DNA of 64,000 nt from Bacillota bacterium (GCA_023443515.1 JAEZUC010000147.1:28670-92669); one strand, 5' to 3'; shown: positions 33,728 through 42,927, numbered from the stretch's first letter. Notes: generated from the sequence alone by a model not told the origin. Program-made: numbers and translations.

Positions 33728-34735
33728 ATGACGGATTTAACTGATGAGAGGCTTATTGAGGCCGGAACTCGCGCTGATGATTTTGATGAGGTAAGTTTAA
33801 GGCCCAAACGATTCGATGAGTACATAGGACAATCCAAGGCCAAGGATAACCTGACAGTGTTTATAGAGGCGGCAAAAAGAAGGAAAGAGGCACTGGATCA
33901 TGTTTTGCTTTATGGCCCTCCGGGACTTGGCAAGACTACTCTTGCAAGCATAATTTCATCGGAGATGGGCGTAAACCTGAGAATTACATCAGGGCCTGCA
34001 ATAGAAAAAGCCGGTGACCTGGCAGCTATACTTACAAACCTTGGTACTCATGATGTACTGTTTATAGATGAAATACACAGGCTTAACAGAAGTGTGGAAG
34101 AAATACTGTATCCTGCCATGGAGGATTACGCGCTGGATATCATCATAGGCAAGGGGCCAAGTGCCAGGTCAATAAGGTTGGATCTTCCCAAGTTTACCTT
34201 GATAGGTGCCACTACAAGAGCGGGGCTATTGACTGCACCGCTAAGGGACAGGTTCGGAGTAATAAATAAATTGGAAATGTATACTTCCGAAGAACTAAAA
34301 GAAATTGTAAGTCGTTCGGCGGGGATTCTTAATATCGGCCTTGACCTAGAGGGTGCTTATGAGATTGCCAGAAGATCCAGAGGAACCCCCAGAATAGCAA
34401 ACAGACTTCTAAAAAGAGTACGTGATTTCGCACAGGTAAGGGGTAGTGGTGTTATAAATCTTGAACTGGCAAAACATGCACTTGATGCACTTGAGGTCGA
34501 TGAGATAGGTTTGGACGGTGTTGACAGAAATATGCTGCTTAGCATAATCAACAAGTTCGGAGGCGGGCCGGTAGGTTTGGATACACTGGCAGCTTCAATA
34601 GGAGAAGAATCAGGTACTATTGAGGATGTCTATGAACCATATCTTATACAATTAGGATTTATCAATAAAACTCCCAGAGGCAGAATGGCAACCAAAAATG
34701 CTTATGCCCATTTTGGACTGGAGTATGAAGATTAG
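33728..34735 (+). CDS. ruvB: Holliday junction DNA helicase subunit RuvB
   Basis: A 335-residue AAA+ motor that drives branch migration with RuvA. Walker A is YGPPGLGKTTLA, Walker B is LFIDEIHRLNR, sensor 1 lies in IGATTRAGLL, and the arginine finger region is PLRDRFG. The C-terminal winged helix ends TPRGRMATKNAYAHFGL. GGAGG lies 6-7 nt before the ATG, and a small AGCCGT/ACGGCT hairpin just upstream of the site could modulate translation. Gene order ruvC-ruvA-ruvB-queH. Confidence 0.96.
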   Translation: MTDLTDERLIEAGTRADDFDEVSLRPKRFDEYIGQSKAKDNLTVFIEAAKRRKEALDHVLLYGPPGLGKTTLASIISSEMGVNLRITSGPAIEKAGDLAAILTNLGTHDVLFIDEIHRLNRSVEEILYPAMEDYALDIIIGKGPSARSIRLDLPKFTLIGATTRAGLLTAPLRDRFGVINKLEMYTSEELKEIVSRSAGILNIGLDLEGAYEIARRSRGTPRIANRLLKRVRDFAQVRGSGVINLELAKHALDALEVDEIGLDGVDRNMLLSIINKFGGGPVGLDTLAASIGEESGTIEDVYEPYLIQLGFINKTPRGRMATKNAYAHFGLEYED

Positions 34736-34762
34736 TGTATATATAAGAAAGAGTGATGATGC

Positions 34763-35278
34763 ATGAAAGTACTATTACACATGTGCTGCGGGCCGTGTTC
34801 TACTTATCCCGTACAGGAACTTATGAATGAGGGTATTGATATAGAGGGGTATTTTTATAACCCCAATATACACCCTATAGAAGAACATACAAAGCGAAGG
34901 GAAAATGTTGAAAAGTTCAGCAAAAATAAAAATATTCCCGTAATATACGATGATGATTTCAGACAGACTGAATGGGAAGGCATGAAGGATATAGGAGATG
35001 CCCGATGTCTTCACTGCTACAGCGTAAGACTTGAAAATACAGCAAAACTGGCTGTCCAAAGGGGCTGTGATGCTTTTACCACAACACTGCTTGTCAGTCC
35101 GTATCAGAAACATGACTTAATAAAAGAACTGGGTGAGAAATATGCGACCCAATACGGAACTACCTTTTTATACAGGGACTTCAGACCGGGATTCAGGCAG
35201 GGACAGCAACTGGCAAAAGACATGGAGCTTTATCGCCAAAAATACTGTGGCTGTATTCTATCCCTTCCTTCTAAATAA
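34763..35278 (+). CDS. queH: epoxyqueuosine reductase QueH (DUF208)
   Basis: A 171-residue, iron-sulfur QueH that reduces epoxyqueuosine to queuosine in tRNA. It shows the Cys-rich opening LLHMCCGPCSTYPV, the middle CLHCYSVRLENTA and the terminal KYCGCILS, matching the four conserved Cys sites. It is an alternative to the cobalamin-dependent QueG. It follows ruvB by 27 bp, as in many clostridia, and probably shares its transcript. A QueG-like but truncated protein is encoded at 15932. Confidence 0.92.
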   Translation: MKVLLHMCCGPCSTYPVQELMNEGIDIEGYFYNPNIHPIEEHTKRRENVEKFSKNKNIPVIYDDDFRQTEWEGMKDIGDARCLHCYSVRLENTAKLAVQRGCDAFTTTLLVSPYQKHDLIKELGEKYATQYGTTFLYRDFRPGFRQGQQLAKDMELYRQKYCGCILSLPSK

Positions 35279-35428
35279 TACAGGGTAATTTAACCATAAT
35301 CCTGCCATAATTTTTACATTAAGGTTACATTTGTTTTAAAATGTCTAATATTTTACCCTTTATTGTCAAAATAAAGCTATAATAATAGTATACAAAATAA
35401 TGGTAAACTATGAGGTGACAGAAGACAA

Positions 35429-37048
35429 ATGAAGAAAAAAACGAATTTTAAAAAAATGCTGGCATGTATTTTGGTATGTTTTTTTGTATTAATACCTCAG
35501 TTTTCTGTGTTTGCAGCACAGTCACTGACTATGAATTACGATGGAAAGAAAGTGAAATACTCTGGTGACGTTTACAAAATCACAGTAGAAGGCAAGGAAG
35601 TTAAAACCGATTTTCCGGGAATTGTTTTTAATAAAACAACTATGCTCCCGGTTAGAGCAGTGTTCGAAAAGCTGGGTGGCAAGGTTGTATGGAACAGTAA
35701 GACACAGCTTATGGATGTTTCATATAATGGATCAAAGCTCCAATTCAAAAATAATGATATAAATGTAAAGATGGACGGAAAAACCTATAAGCTTTCAACA
35801 CAAGCGAAAAAAATAAACGACAGGCTGATAATACCTGTTGACTTTATAAAGAATATAAAAAGTCTTTCAGCAGCGGTAGACAGCAAATCCAAAACTATTA
35901 ATATAAAAAAAGTAAAAGTTGCGCCCCCTAAAAATGAAAATCAGAATCTTAATAATGAAAAGCCCAATGAGCCGATAAAGGATACACCGACTGACGAACC
36001 CGAAAAAGTTCCTTTAAAGCAAGTTTTAAGCTCCTATCTTACATATGTAAGCAATCAGGACAGGGTATACTTTGCATTTAAAGGAATTGCATTAACAAGT
36101 ACGGGCTCAACTATAAAAAAGTATTTTACAGAGAATTACGATAAGGAAAGCGGAAAATATACTATTACAATATCTTCAAAAGCAAATTTAAAACTTGAAG
36201 AAAAAATGTATAGTATTGATGACGATAATGTTCAGTCAATAGCCATCTCACATAATAAGGAAACATTGGATACCAATTTTGAATTTAATGTAAAAAAAGA
36301 GTTTATATTTTATACTTCATATAATGAAGATTTAAAACAAACTGAAGTAAATCTCCTCACACCAGCCAAAGAAGGCGAAAGGCTGGTTGTTATAGATGCG
36401 GGACATGGCGGTGTTGATCCGGGCGCCTCAGGAGGGTCTACCCGTGAAAAGGATGTAAATCTGGATATTGCATTAAAACTTGAAAAATTATTAAAGGCAA
36501 AAAAGATAAATACATTTATGCTCAGACAGGATGATACATTTGTCGGTCTTTATGACAGGCCTTATATAGCTAACGCATTAAATGCCACACTTTTTTTAAG
36601 TATACATAATAATGCGTTTGATAAAAGCTCAGCAAGAGGTACAGAAACCCTGTATTACCCGGAAAAAGCAGGAGATAAATCTTTCACAGGACAAAAATTT
36701 GCTCAACTAATTCAGAATTCGCTAATGAGCAAGCTTGATACATATAATAGAAAAACCATCTCAAGGCCCGGTTTGGTCGTACTGAAACATACGCAGATGC
36801 CATCAAGTCTTGCTGAAATCGGATTTTTGACAAATCCTGACGATTTGAAAAGGCTCATTAATCCGGATTTTCAGCAAAAGACTGCCGAGGCATTATGTAA
36901 TGCCATAGTTAAGAGCTTGGAACAAATAAACAAGGAACAAATAGCTAAAGAAGAAGAAAAGAAAGAATTAGAAAAGAAAGAACTAGAAAAGAAAGAACAG
37001 GAAAATAAAGAGCAAGAAAATAGTAAAGAACAAGAATTAGAACAATAA
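35429..37048 (+). CDS. N-acetylmuramoyl-L-alanine amidase, secreted, with copper-amine-oxidase-like N domain
   Basis: A 539-residue secreted amidase cutting the lactyl-peptide bond of peptidoglycan. It has a signal peptide (about 1-30), a Cu_amine_oxidN1-like domain (about 40-160), an AMIN-like region (about 195-310) and the Amidase_3 domain (about 318-505). Zinc and catalytic residues appear in VIDAGHGGVDPGASGG (His about 326), FLSIHNNAF and LAEIGFLTNPDD (the Glu). The C-terminal tail (about 510-539) is a Lys/Glu-rich KKELE repeat, probably a coiled or charged wall-binding end. It stands alone, with a GerM-like lipoprotein following. Confidence 0.9.
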   Translation: MKKKTNFKKMLACILVCFFVLIPQFSVFAAQSLTMNYDGKKVKYSGDVYKITVEGKEVKTDFPGIVFNKTTMLPVRAVFEKLGGKVVWNSKTQLMDVSYNGSKLQFKNNDINVKMDGKTYKLSTQAKKINDRLIIPVDFIKNIKSLSAAVDSKSKTINIKKVKVAPPKNENQNLNNEKPNEPIKDTPTDEPEKVPLKQVLSSYLTYVSNQDRVYFAFKGIALTSTGSTIKKYFTENYDKESGKYTITISSKANLKLEEKMYSIDDDNVQSIAISHNKETLDTNFEFNVKKEFIFYTSYNEDLKQTEVNLLTPAKEGERLVVIDAGHGGVDPGASGGSTREKDVNLDIALKLEKLLKAKKINTFMLRQDDTFVGLYDRPYIANALNATLFLSIHNNAFDKSSARGTETLYYPEKAGDKSFTGQKFAQLIQNSLMSKLDTYNRKTISRPGLVVLKHTQMPSSLAEIGFLTNPDDLKRLINPDFQQKTAEALCNAIVKSLEQINKEQIAKEEEKKELEKKELEKKEQENKEQENSKEQELEQ

Positions 37049-37144
37049 ACTATAAAATTACCAACGCTTTACGGGAAATAATAATTTTAGAATATATAGT
37101 CTATAATTACCATATGTTTCAAATTACTCTAAGGAGGACTATAT

Positions 37145-38335
37145 ATGAAAAAAATTATTAGTATTGTGTTGGTAATTATGCTTTTATCAACAGGATGCTC
37201 TTTTATTGGTCACAAAGAAGAACAGGAATCCGATGTTCAGGTAGCAAATCAAACCCTTAATTCCTCTGCGACAAATACGGCTCAGGATTCTAAAGCAGAA
37301 GCTTCCGACACAGCGAGCAGTTCAAAGGGATTGGCTATGGCATCAGAAACAGCTGCTCCAACAACGTCAAGTTCTATGGTAAGCGGTAATTACACAGGAA
37401 GTCAGATGAATGACTTTGTTATAGACAATGGTGCAGGTAAGGGTATTGTACCTGCTTCTGATAAAAACAATCTTCTTATAACATTATACTATAAAAACAA
37501 AAAAGGACTGCTTGTCCCCGTTACAAGAACAGTAAAAAAACAGGAAGGTCTGGCAAAGGCAGCAATCCTTGGGTTAGTGGACGAAGCCGTAACTAAAGAA
37601 CAGCTGGACTACTACGGACTTTACCCCGTGCTTCCTAAAGGAACAAAAATCAAAGGCATAAATATAAAGGACAAGGTTGCTGTAATTGACTTTTCCAAAG
37701 AATTTTTAAATTTATCCGGAAAGCAGGAAGAACAGGAGGCAGTAGCTTCCGTTGTATATACACTGACTGGTTTCTCCACAGTATCAGACGTCAGAATCAG
37801 GGTTGAAGGAAGGGAAATATCAACTCTTGAAAATGGATTGGACTTATCAATTCTCCGAAACAGAAGCAATACATTAATTAATTCAAGTGATACTCAAATT
37901 AAGGATGGTTGTGTGAAATGCGACTTATACTACATTTCAGACGATAGCAATAACCACAATTATCTTGTCCCTGTATCAGTACAGATTCCTCAGACAAACC
38001 CTGAAGGAATACCGGAACTGATTTTTAACGAATTGAGCAAAAATCCCAATGATACAACATACTTTACATCTATTCCGGAAGGTACGAAACTCATATCTTT
38101 CGACCAACAGGGAAGTACTGCTGTTCTGGATTTTTCAAGTCAGATTACAAATTACGGCGGATCTGAAAAAGAAGACAGTCTGCTAAACCAAATATATTAT
38201 ACAATCAGCCAGATGAAAGGAATACAAAAAATAAAGCTCTTAATAAACGGTAAGGAAAAGCCTTTGCCTGAAGGGACAGAAGTAGCTTCAGCTAAAAGTG
38301 TACCTGTGACCTTTAACAAGGTAATAGATAACTAA
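37145..38335 (+). CDS. GerMN-domain lipoprotein, GerM-like
   Basis: A 396-residue lipoprotein with lipobox LSTGC (Cys18) and a low-complexity Ser/Thr/Ala linker to about 100. Two GerMN (sporulation/germination) domains follow, about 110-235 and 250-385, each with the pattern DF(S)xxF and LTxxxGI-like ending. GerM of Bacillus is needed for spore germination and septation/engulfment-related peptidoglycan work; the neighbouring amidase suits this. AAGGAGG precedes the ATG. No gene overlap. Confidence 0.83.
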   Translation: MKKIISIVLVIMLLSTGCSFIGHKEEQESDVQVANQTLNSSATNTAQDSKAEASDTASSSKGLAMASETAAPTTSSSMVSGNYTGSQMNDFVIDNGAGKGIVPASDKNNLLITLYYKNKKGLLVPVTRTVKKQEGLAKAAILGLVDEAVTKEQLDYYGLYPVLPKGTKIKGINIKDKVAVIDFSKEFLNLSGKQEEQEAVASVVYTLTGFSTVSDVRIRVEGREISTLENGLDLSILRNRSNTLINSSDTQIKDGCVKCDLYYISDDSNNHNYLVPVSVQIPQTNPEGIPELIFNELSKNPNDTTYFTSIPEGTKLISFDQQGSTAVLDFSSQITNYGGSEKEDSLLNQIYYTISQMKGIQKIKLLINGKEKPLPEGTEVASAKSVPVTFNKVIDN

Positions 38336-38453
38336 TCTTAGTGTAAAGTATACAAAACATATAACATTAATGTTAATTATTTATCTAAATATACGGATGA
38401 TTTTTTAGGATATTTGGGTTATTATTATTTTGTTTTTAAGATATGGAGGGAAT

Positions 38454-39176
38454 ATGTTGAGGCATGACGGAAGAAGCAATACACAATTGAGGCCGCTGAG
38501 GATATTGAGAAATTACATCAAACATGCGGAAGGGTCAGTTCTCATTGAAGTTGGAGATACAAAAGTAATATGTACAGCTTCTGTTGAGGAGAGGATTCCT
38601 CCTTTCAAAAAGGATTCAGGAGAAGGCTGGATAACTGCTGAATATTCTATGCTCCCCAGAGCTACAGCGGTAAGGAATCAAAGAGATATTTCAAAACTAA
38701 AGCTTAATGGGCGGAGTTCTGAAATCCAGAGACTTATAGGAAGGTCGCTTAGAACTATAGTTGATCTGAAACTCTTGGGAGAGAGAACCATAACCATTGA
38801 CTGTGATGTAATACAGGCTGACGGCGGAACCAGAACTGCTTCCATTACAGGAGCGTATGTGGCGTTGGTGGATGCGTGCAGGACACTGATGAAAAACGGT
38901 TTAATTTCAAAAATGCCGGTTACCGGTACTGTGGCAGCAACAAGCGTAGGAATTGTAAAGGGTGAGGAGCTTTTAGACCTCTGCTATATTGAGGATAGTA
39001 ATGCAGAGGTTGACATGAATGTAATAATGACTGGTGAAGGCGAGCTTGTTGAAATACAGGCTACCGGAGAAAAGTCAAGCTTTAGTAAGAAACAGCTGGA
39101 TAAGTTGTTGAGTTTAGCTGAAACGGGAGTACATGAGCTGATAAAGGCTCAGAATGAGGTCTTATGGAAAGATTAA
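38454..39176 (+). CDS. rph: ribonuclease PH
   Basis: A 240-residue phosphorolytic 3'-5' exonuclease trimming tRNA 3' ends. Conserved stretches include RHDGRSNTQLRPL, GWITAEYSMLPRAT, RLIGRSLRTIVDLK and TIDCDVIQADGGTRTA with phosphate-binding arginines. Family proteins usually begin MRHDGR, which here would be TTG 38457, six nt after GGAGGG; ATG 38454, one codon earlier, is closer to the ribosome-binding site. I annotate from the ATG but consider TTG equally likely. It overlaps rdgB by 13 nt, so they are coupled. Confidence 0.93.
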   Translation: MLRHDGRSNTQLRPLRILRNYIKHAEGSVLIEVGDTKVICTASVEERIPPFKKDSGEGWITAEYSMLPRATAVRNQRDISKLKLNGRSSEIQRLIGRSLRTIVDLKLLGERTITIDCDVIQADGGTRTASITGAYVALVDACRTLMKNGLISKMPVTGTVAATSVGIVKGEELLDLCYIEDSNAEVDMNVIMTGEGELVEIQATGEKSSFSKKQLDKLLSLAETGVHELIKAQNEVLWKD

Positions 39177-39757
39177 TAGTTGCTACAAAAAATAAGGGAA
39201 AAATAGTTGAAATCAAGCAGGTATTATCAGGACTGCCACTTGATGTTATATCAATGAATGAAGCAGGAATTGATATTGACGTAGTTGAGGATGGAGCAAC
39301 TTTTGAAGAAAACTCTCTGAAAAAGGCTCTGGAAATATGCGAAGTTTCAAAAAGCATGGTTTTGGCGGATGATTCAGGCTTGGAAGTCGACTTTCTTGAT
39401 GGCGCTCCGGGAATTTATTCTGCCAGATTTGCAGGGCCTGAAGCAAGTGATGCCGATAAAAATAAAAAGTTATTGGAAATGTTAAAGGATGTACCTTTTG
39501 AAAAGAGAACCGCCAGGTTTGTATGTGCAATAGCGGTAGTATTTCCTGATGGCAGGCACTTTGTAGTCAGAGGAACCTGTGAGGGATTTATAGATTTCGA
39601 GTGCAAAGGCAGTAACGGCTTTGGTTACGATCCCCTTTTCTTTATACAGCAATTTGATAGGACTATGGCAGAAATAGATGCAGATTTAAAGAACCAAATA
39701 AGCCATCGCGCAAAGGCGTTGGCAATGATGCAGGAAAAATTAAAAGAGTATTTATAA
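39164..39757 (+). CDS. rdgB: dITP/XTP pyrophosphatase, Ham1/RdgB family
   Basis: A 197-residue house-cleaning enzyme hydrolysing ITP, dITP and XTP to the monophosphates. The family motifs are VATKNKGKIVEIK at the start, LADDSGLEVDFLDGAPGIYS and NGFGYDPLFF, with the metal-binding acidic residues. The ATG lies inside the last codons of rph, the standard coupling. The yfcE-like phosphoesterase follows. Confidence 0.95.
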   Translation: MERLIVATKNKGKIVEIKQVLSGLPLDVISMNEAGIDIDVVEDGATFEENSLKKALEICEVSKSMVLADDSGLEVDFLDGAPGIYSARFAGPEASDADKNKKLLEMLKDVPFEKRTARFVCAIAVVFPDGRHFVVRGTCEGFIDFECKGSNGFGYDPLFFIQQFDRTMAEIDADLKNQISHRAKALAMMQEKLKEYL

Positions 39758-39799
39758 CAATTATTGTAGTAGGTTTTGTTGTATGGGGGAATGGTGGTA

Positions 39800-40279
39800 A
39801 TGAAGGTACTAGTTATGAGTGATACCCACGGGTATATAGCTAATGCAAGGAGGGCAATTGAAAAAAATCCTGAAGTTGAAATAATAATTCATCTGGGTGA
39901 TTATTGCCGGGACGTAGCAGATCTTGAACAGCTGTATCCAAATAAAAGGTTTGAGTATGTCTATGGAAACAGCGACTTTGGAGTTGGAGAAATTGAGTCA
40001 GAAAAGACACTGGAACTTGAGGGTAGGCGAATATTTTTGACTCACGGACACAAATATTCCGTGAAGTGGGACATAAGCCGTATAATTGCAAAGGCAGAGA
40101 TGGAAAATGCACAAATTGCTCTTTATGGACATACGCATATAGCGCTTGTCGAGCAGGTCTGCGACTGCATGATTTTAAATCCGGGAAGCATAAGCGAATC
40201 CAGAAGCGATTTGTCGGAATCCTACGCAATTTTGAATATAACACCCGAAAAAATCGACGCTGAATTCTTTTATATTTAG
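39800..40279 (+). CDS. YfcE/MJ0936-type metallophosphoesterase
   Basis: A 159-residue calcineurin-like phosphoesterase with every metal motif: SDTHG (residues 6-10), GDYCRD-like GD, GNSD, LTHGH and GHTH. Likely a small phosphodiesterase acting on a soluble or nucleotide substrate. Start is ATG 39800, with GGTGG near it. Third gene in rph-rdgB-yfcE, a common Firmicutes group. The upstream frame from 39776 lacks a good ribosome-binding site. Confidence 0.88.
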   Translation: MKVLVMSDTHGYIANARRAIEKNPEVEIIIHLGDYCRDVADLEQLYPNKRFEYVYGNSDFGVGEIESEKTLELEGRRIFLTHGHKYSVKWDISRIIAKAEMENAQIALYGHTHIALVEQVCDCMILNPGSISESRSDLSESYAILNITPEKIDAEFFYI

Positions 40280-40325
40280 CGAAAAGTGAACATAAAAAAC
40301 GTTGCAAAAAATTAAAAATAAAATG

Positions 40326-40354
40326 TTGACAAAAGATAATGTACCTTGTATAAT
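40326..40354 (+). promoter_or_regulatory. consensus sigma-A promoter of the tRNA-Gly/tRNA-Arg operon
   Basis: TTGACA at 40326-40331, exactly 17 bp, TATAAT at 40349-40354. A perfect match to the consensus, as expected for a stable-RNA promoter. Confidence 0.9.
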
Positions 40355-40405
40355 AGTAAAAGTCAGCTGGGGGACACGTCCTAAACGCTGGAAAAACAAG
40401 GTATT

Positions 40406-40479
40406 GCGGGTGTAGTTCAATGGTAGAACATCAGCCTTCCAAGCTGATTGCGTGGGTTCGATTCCCATCACCCGCTCCA
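40406..40479 (+). tRNA. tRNA-Gly (anticodon TCC)
   Basis: 74 nt with CCA encoded. The acceptor GCGGGTG pairs with CACCCGC, the anticodon loop CTTCCAA gives TCC, and the T-arm is TGGGTTCGATTCCCA. Confidence 0.97.
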
Positions 40480-40494
40480 TTAAAAACTTAACAT

Positions 40495-40571
40495 GTGCCC
40501 ATAGCTCAGCTGGATAGAGCAACGGCCTTCTAAGCCGTAGGTCTTGGGTTCGAATCCCCATGGGCACGCCA
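40495..40571 (+). tRNA. tRNA-Arg (anticodon TCT)
   Basis: 77 nt with CCA encoded. The acceptor GTGCCCA pairs with TGGGCAC, the anticodon loop CTTCTAA gives TCT (reads AGA), and the T-arm is TTGGGTTCGAATCCCCA. It follows tRNA-Gly by 15 bp in one transcript. Confidence 0.97.
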
Positions 40572-40603
40572 AAAAAAGCATCTACTTATGTAGATGCTTT
40601 TTT
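40572..40603. terminator. bidirectional terminator after tRNA-Arg
   Basis: GCATCTAC at 40578-40585 pairs with GTAGATGC at 40590-40597, flanked by an A-run and a T-run. It ends the tRNA transcript and can also end the DUF2971 transcript on the minus strand. Confidence 0.88.
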
Positions 40604-41396
40604 AATTCGAATAATTTAAATTGTCGTAAATATTAGAATGTCGTATTTTAAAGCTTGTATTATTATTCTTATTTATAATATCAAGAAGCCTCTGGATTTC
40701 TATTACCTCGTATTTTTTCATATGGGGCGAGGCTAATACTTCTAGGATGATTTTGGAGGGATCAACTTTGACTTTTATTCCTTCAGCAGGAAGATTCTCC
40801 AGCCCAAAATTAAATCTTCGGCTAACTTCGTCGGCAAGTATGGTTTCATCAGAGGAACAAGAAATTAAATTGGATTCTTTTCTTTCCTTATAAAGAATAA
40901 TTCTGAACTCATTTTCGTAAATGAATTCTTTTCTTTTGTTTTTAAAAGGAAGTAGCTCGTTATAAATGTACTCAGTATCGTTTTCCTTATCAAAATCTAT
41001 ATAGTTTACTTGAGACATTACCATATTGTAACCCTCGGGAATAACCAGGGAATTTGCAAGTATTTCGGTAGTTGTCCTGACTGCGATTCCAAAGCCTGCT
41101 TTTGAATATAATTCCCACATTGCTGCAGATTCAGTGTCGTTTATATGCCAGCAGCTAATTGCAGCCTTCTTCTTTTTTTCGTTAAAAATTTTCTGAAATT
41201 CCATTTGGATATCAGTTTCATTTTTAGCAGTGCCACGATTATTATAATTCTCTAGGAGACTTTGGAAGGTGAGCTTGGGGATTGCACCTTCATATTTGTC
41301 CTTGAAATTATCGGCGCGGGCAAAATACAATTCACCGTTAATCAAGGTCAGAAACTTTATCAAGTCATAGTATCTCCACAGTATCTGTTCCTTCAC
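40602..41396 (-). CDS. DUF2971 family protein
   Basis: A 264-residue protein recognised as DUF2971 from LWRYYDLIKFLTLINGELYFARADNFKDKYEG, SCWHINDTESAAMWELYSK and KRKEFIYENEFRIILY. Members are scattered, often in accessory or defence-adjacent positions; their biochemistry is unknown to me. It stands alone directly after the tRNA pair, a usual integration place. GTG 41396 is chosen, with GAGGAGGG on the minus strand about 5 nt upstream; the open frame beyond it lacks support. Confidence 0.75.
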   Translation of the reverse strand: MKEQILWRYYDLIKFLTLINGELYFARADNFKDKYEGAIPKLTFQSLLENYNNRGTAKNETDIQMEFQKIFNEKKKKAAISCWHINDTESAAMWELYSKAGFGIAVRTTTEILANSLVIPEGYNMVMSQVNYIDFDKENDTEYIYNELLPFKNKRKEFIYENEFRIILYKERKESNLISCSSDETILADEVSRRFNFGLENLPAEGIKVKVDPSKIILEVLASPHMKKYEVIEIQRLLDIINKNNNTSFKIRHSNIYDNLNYSN

Positions 41397-41533
41397 TTTA
41401 CCCTCCTCTAAAATTTGAATATTTATATAATTCCAATAAACGGCATTATAGATGCATAAAAAGATAAAGGTACAAATTGTAAACAATTTGCACCCGGTAA
41501 TGAGCTAATCAATGAAGTAGTGTGTTCTATAAA

Positions 41534-42019
41534 TCAAAGGTAGAATGTAACGAATTTAATCGTAAAGAAATCACTAACAATAATGTCATCCGTTTCAGCC
41601 TGCCTCAAAACAAGATAGTTTGCACCTACTGCCAGTAGTGTGCCAAATTTATCTACAAGTGTTCCCGTTCCGATAAGATATTCAACCCTAACGGTTTTAC
41701 CTATCTGGGTTCTTAGGAATCCGTTCATAAACTCAATACTTTGAGTTGTCATCGGCTGGGGCTCGGTAGTAGGAGTTATCGGCGCCAGCGGATTCAACGA
41801 CTGATTCATATTCTGGGGCTGTGACATTGTTTGATTTTGTGGATTCATAAACGGTATAGTCTGACCAACCGTTGAATTGCCCATAGGGAAGGCTGTAGAG
41901 CCAAATGGGCCACCTGTAGGTATTCCGGTAGGAAAACTTTCGGGGTTTATCATATTGTTCTGACGGTCATCAAAATAACAATCCGGTATGTTGTAGTAAG
42001 GAGTATGTGAGCTTTTCAT
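41534..42019 (-). CDS. gerQ: spore coat protein GerQ-like
   Basis: A 161-residue coat protein. The N-terminal 90 residues are Pro/Gln/Gly/Met-rich and low in complexity. The C-terminal part (about 95-161) has the GerQ core: FMNGFLRTQIGKTVRVEYLIG, KFGTLLAVGANYLVLRQ and SDFFTIKFVTFY. GerQ in Bacillus is needed to place CwlJ in the spore coat, and the preceding gene here (42052) is a CwlJ. The two genes are 32 bp apart on the minus strand with cwlJ first, an operon. Confidence 0.85.
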   Translation of the reverse strand: MKSSHTPYYNIPDCYFDDRQNNMINPESFPTGIPTGGPFGSTAFPMGNSTVGQTIPFMNPQNQTMSQPQNMNQSLNPLAPITPTTEPQPMTTQSIEFMNGFLRTQIGKTVRVEYLIGTGTLVDKFGTLLAVGANYLVLRQAETDDIIVSDFFTIKFVTFYL

Positions 42020-42051
42020 AATTTGACTTCCTTTCTTTAAGATACATTAAT

Positions 42052-42495
42052 TTAGGTACTTGCATACTTTTGAGTGGGGATATAATAACAGTGCTGATTT
42101 ACCCTGGTCAAATATGTTCCGTTTTCCCCCGGAGGGAAAAATGATATACATGAAGGTTTAAACGGATTGAAATACCATAATGAGTTTGCTACAGCACCAA
42201 GAGTGTTACCTGTCATAGCCCAATCAGCTATGTCGTAATGAACTTGTAAAGGAGTCATATTATATATGTTTTGAGGGTTATATTGACCATTTACAACTTC
42301 CATTACACAAGTAAATTGCCGGGGCTGGAATATTACAGCTCGGATGTCACCATGAACTAGTCTGAAAAACTCGCCATACGGAACAGTTACCCGGTTCATA
42401 ACGACAGAGGCAACCCCTTTCATTCCGTCGTCCCCTTCTCCTTCGGCCTCACATCTAATTAATCTTGCAAGTAGTTCTCGGTCTGTTAATGGCAT
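42052..42495 (-). CDS. cwlJ: spore cortex-lytic enzyme CwlJ-like
   Basis: A 147-residue CwlJ/SleB-type (Hydrolase_2) enzyme that degrades spore cortex peptidoglycan in germination. The catalytic Glu lies in ARLIRCEAEGEGDDGMKGVASVVMNRV; the C-terminal PFKPSCISFFPPGENGTYLTRVNQHCYY is typical of CwlJ. It lacks the N-terminal peptidoglycan-binding domain and signal peptide of SleB, which points to CwlJ. First gene of a cwlJ-gerQ operon, probably driven by a sporulation sigma factor, which I could not read. Confidence 0.87.
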   Translation of the reverse strand: MPLTDRELLARLIRCEAEGEGDDGMKGVASVVMNRVTVPYGEFFRLVHGDIRAVIFQPRQFTCVMEVVNGQYNPQNIYNMTPLQVHYDIADWAMTGNTLGAVANSLWYFNPFKPSCISFFPPGENGTYLTRVNQHCYYIPTQKYAST

Positions 42496-42700
42496 ACTAA
42501 ATCACCTTAAAAAAAATAATTTTTCTATTCACAATAGTAGTATATTAAGATGGTGTGCTTTGTGTTACATAAGATTTCATTTGTAATTTACCTCAGACCC
42601 GGAATATGTTTAACAGTAGTAATAATTAAAGAAAAGAAAATTCATTATGTAAATTGAATACGTTAATTGATTTGCAAAACAGAAAATTGTGCTAAACGCC

Positions 42701-42914
42701 AGTATAAATTATATCAATGGAAGCTTGGTTAAAGATATTTGCAGTAGTTTATGGTTGAACATGGATATTTTACCGGAAAAGCTACACGAGGTAGGTTTTA
42801 GCGACACAATGAATCATGGACGATGAATGTGAGCGACGGTAAAATATCCAAAGATGAGCCGCTAGAAACTCTGCAAATATCTTGGAAGTAATCATTGATA
42901 TAATTTTATACGGG
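42701..42914 (+). repeat. palindromic repeat element, copy A
   Basis: About 214 bp of non-coding sequence, nearly 90% identical by eye to the reverse complement of copy B at 51731-51947. The longest exact match is 59 bp, 42791-42849. The ends are an imperfect inverted repeat (GTATAAATTATATCAATGG against CGTATAAAATTATATCAATG). Nested arms are visible, including GGATATTTTACCG/CGGTAAAATATCC and GATATTTGCAG/CTGCAAATATC. No ORF is supported. A MITE-like foldback element or a structured RNA would both fit. The rest of the 42496-42700 gap is AT-rich with nothing I can name. Confidence 0.85.
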
Positions 42915-42927
42915 AATAAAAGCAAAT

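Noticed and set aside
40175..40567. 130-codon minus-strand ORF with LRLRRPLLYPAEL
   Set aside because: It runs antisense through tRNA-Gly and tRNA-Arg; this is the well-known spurious ORF type from tRNA gene complements.
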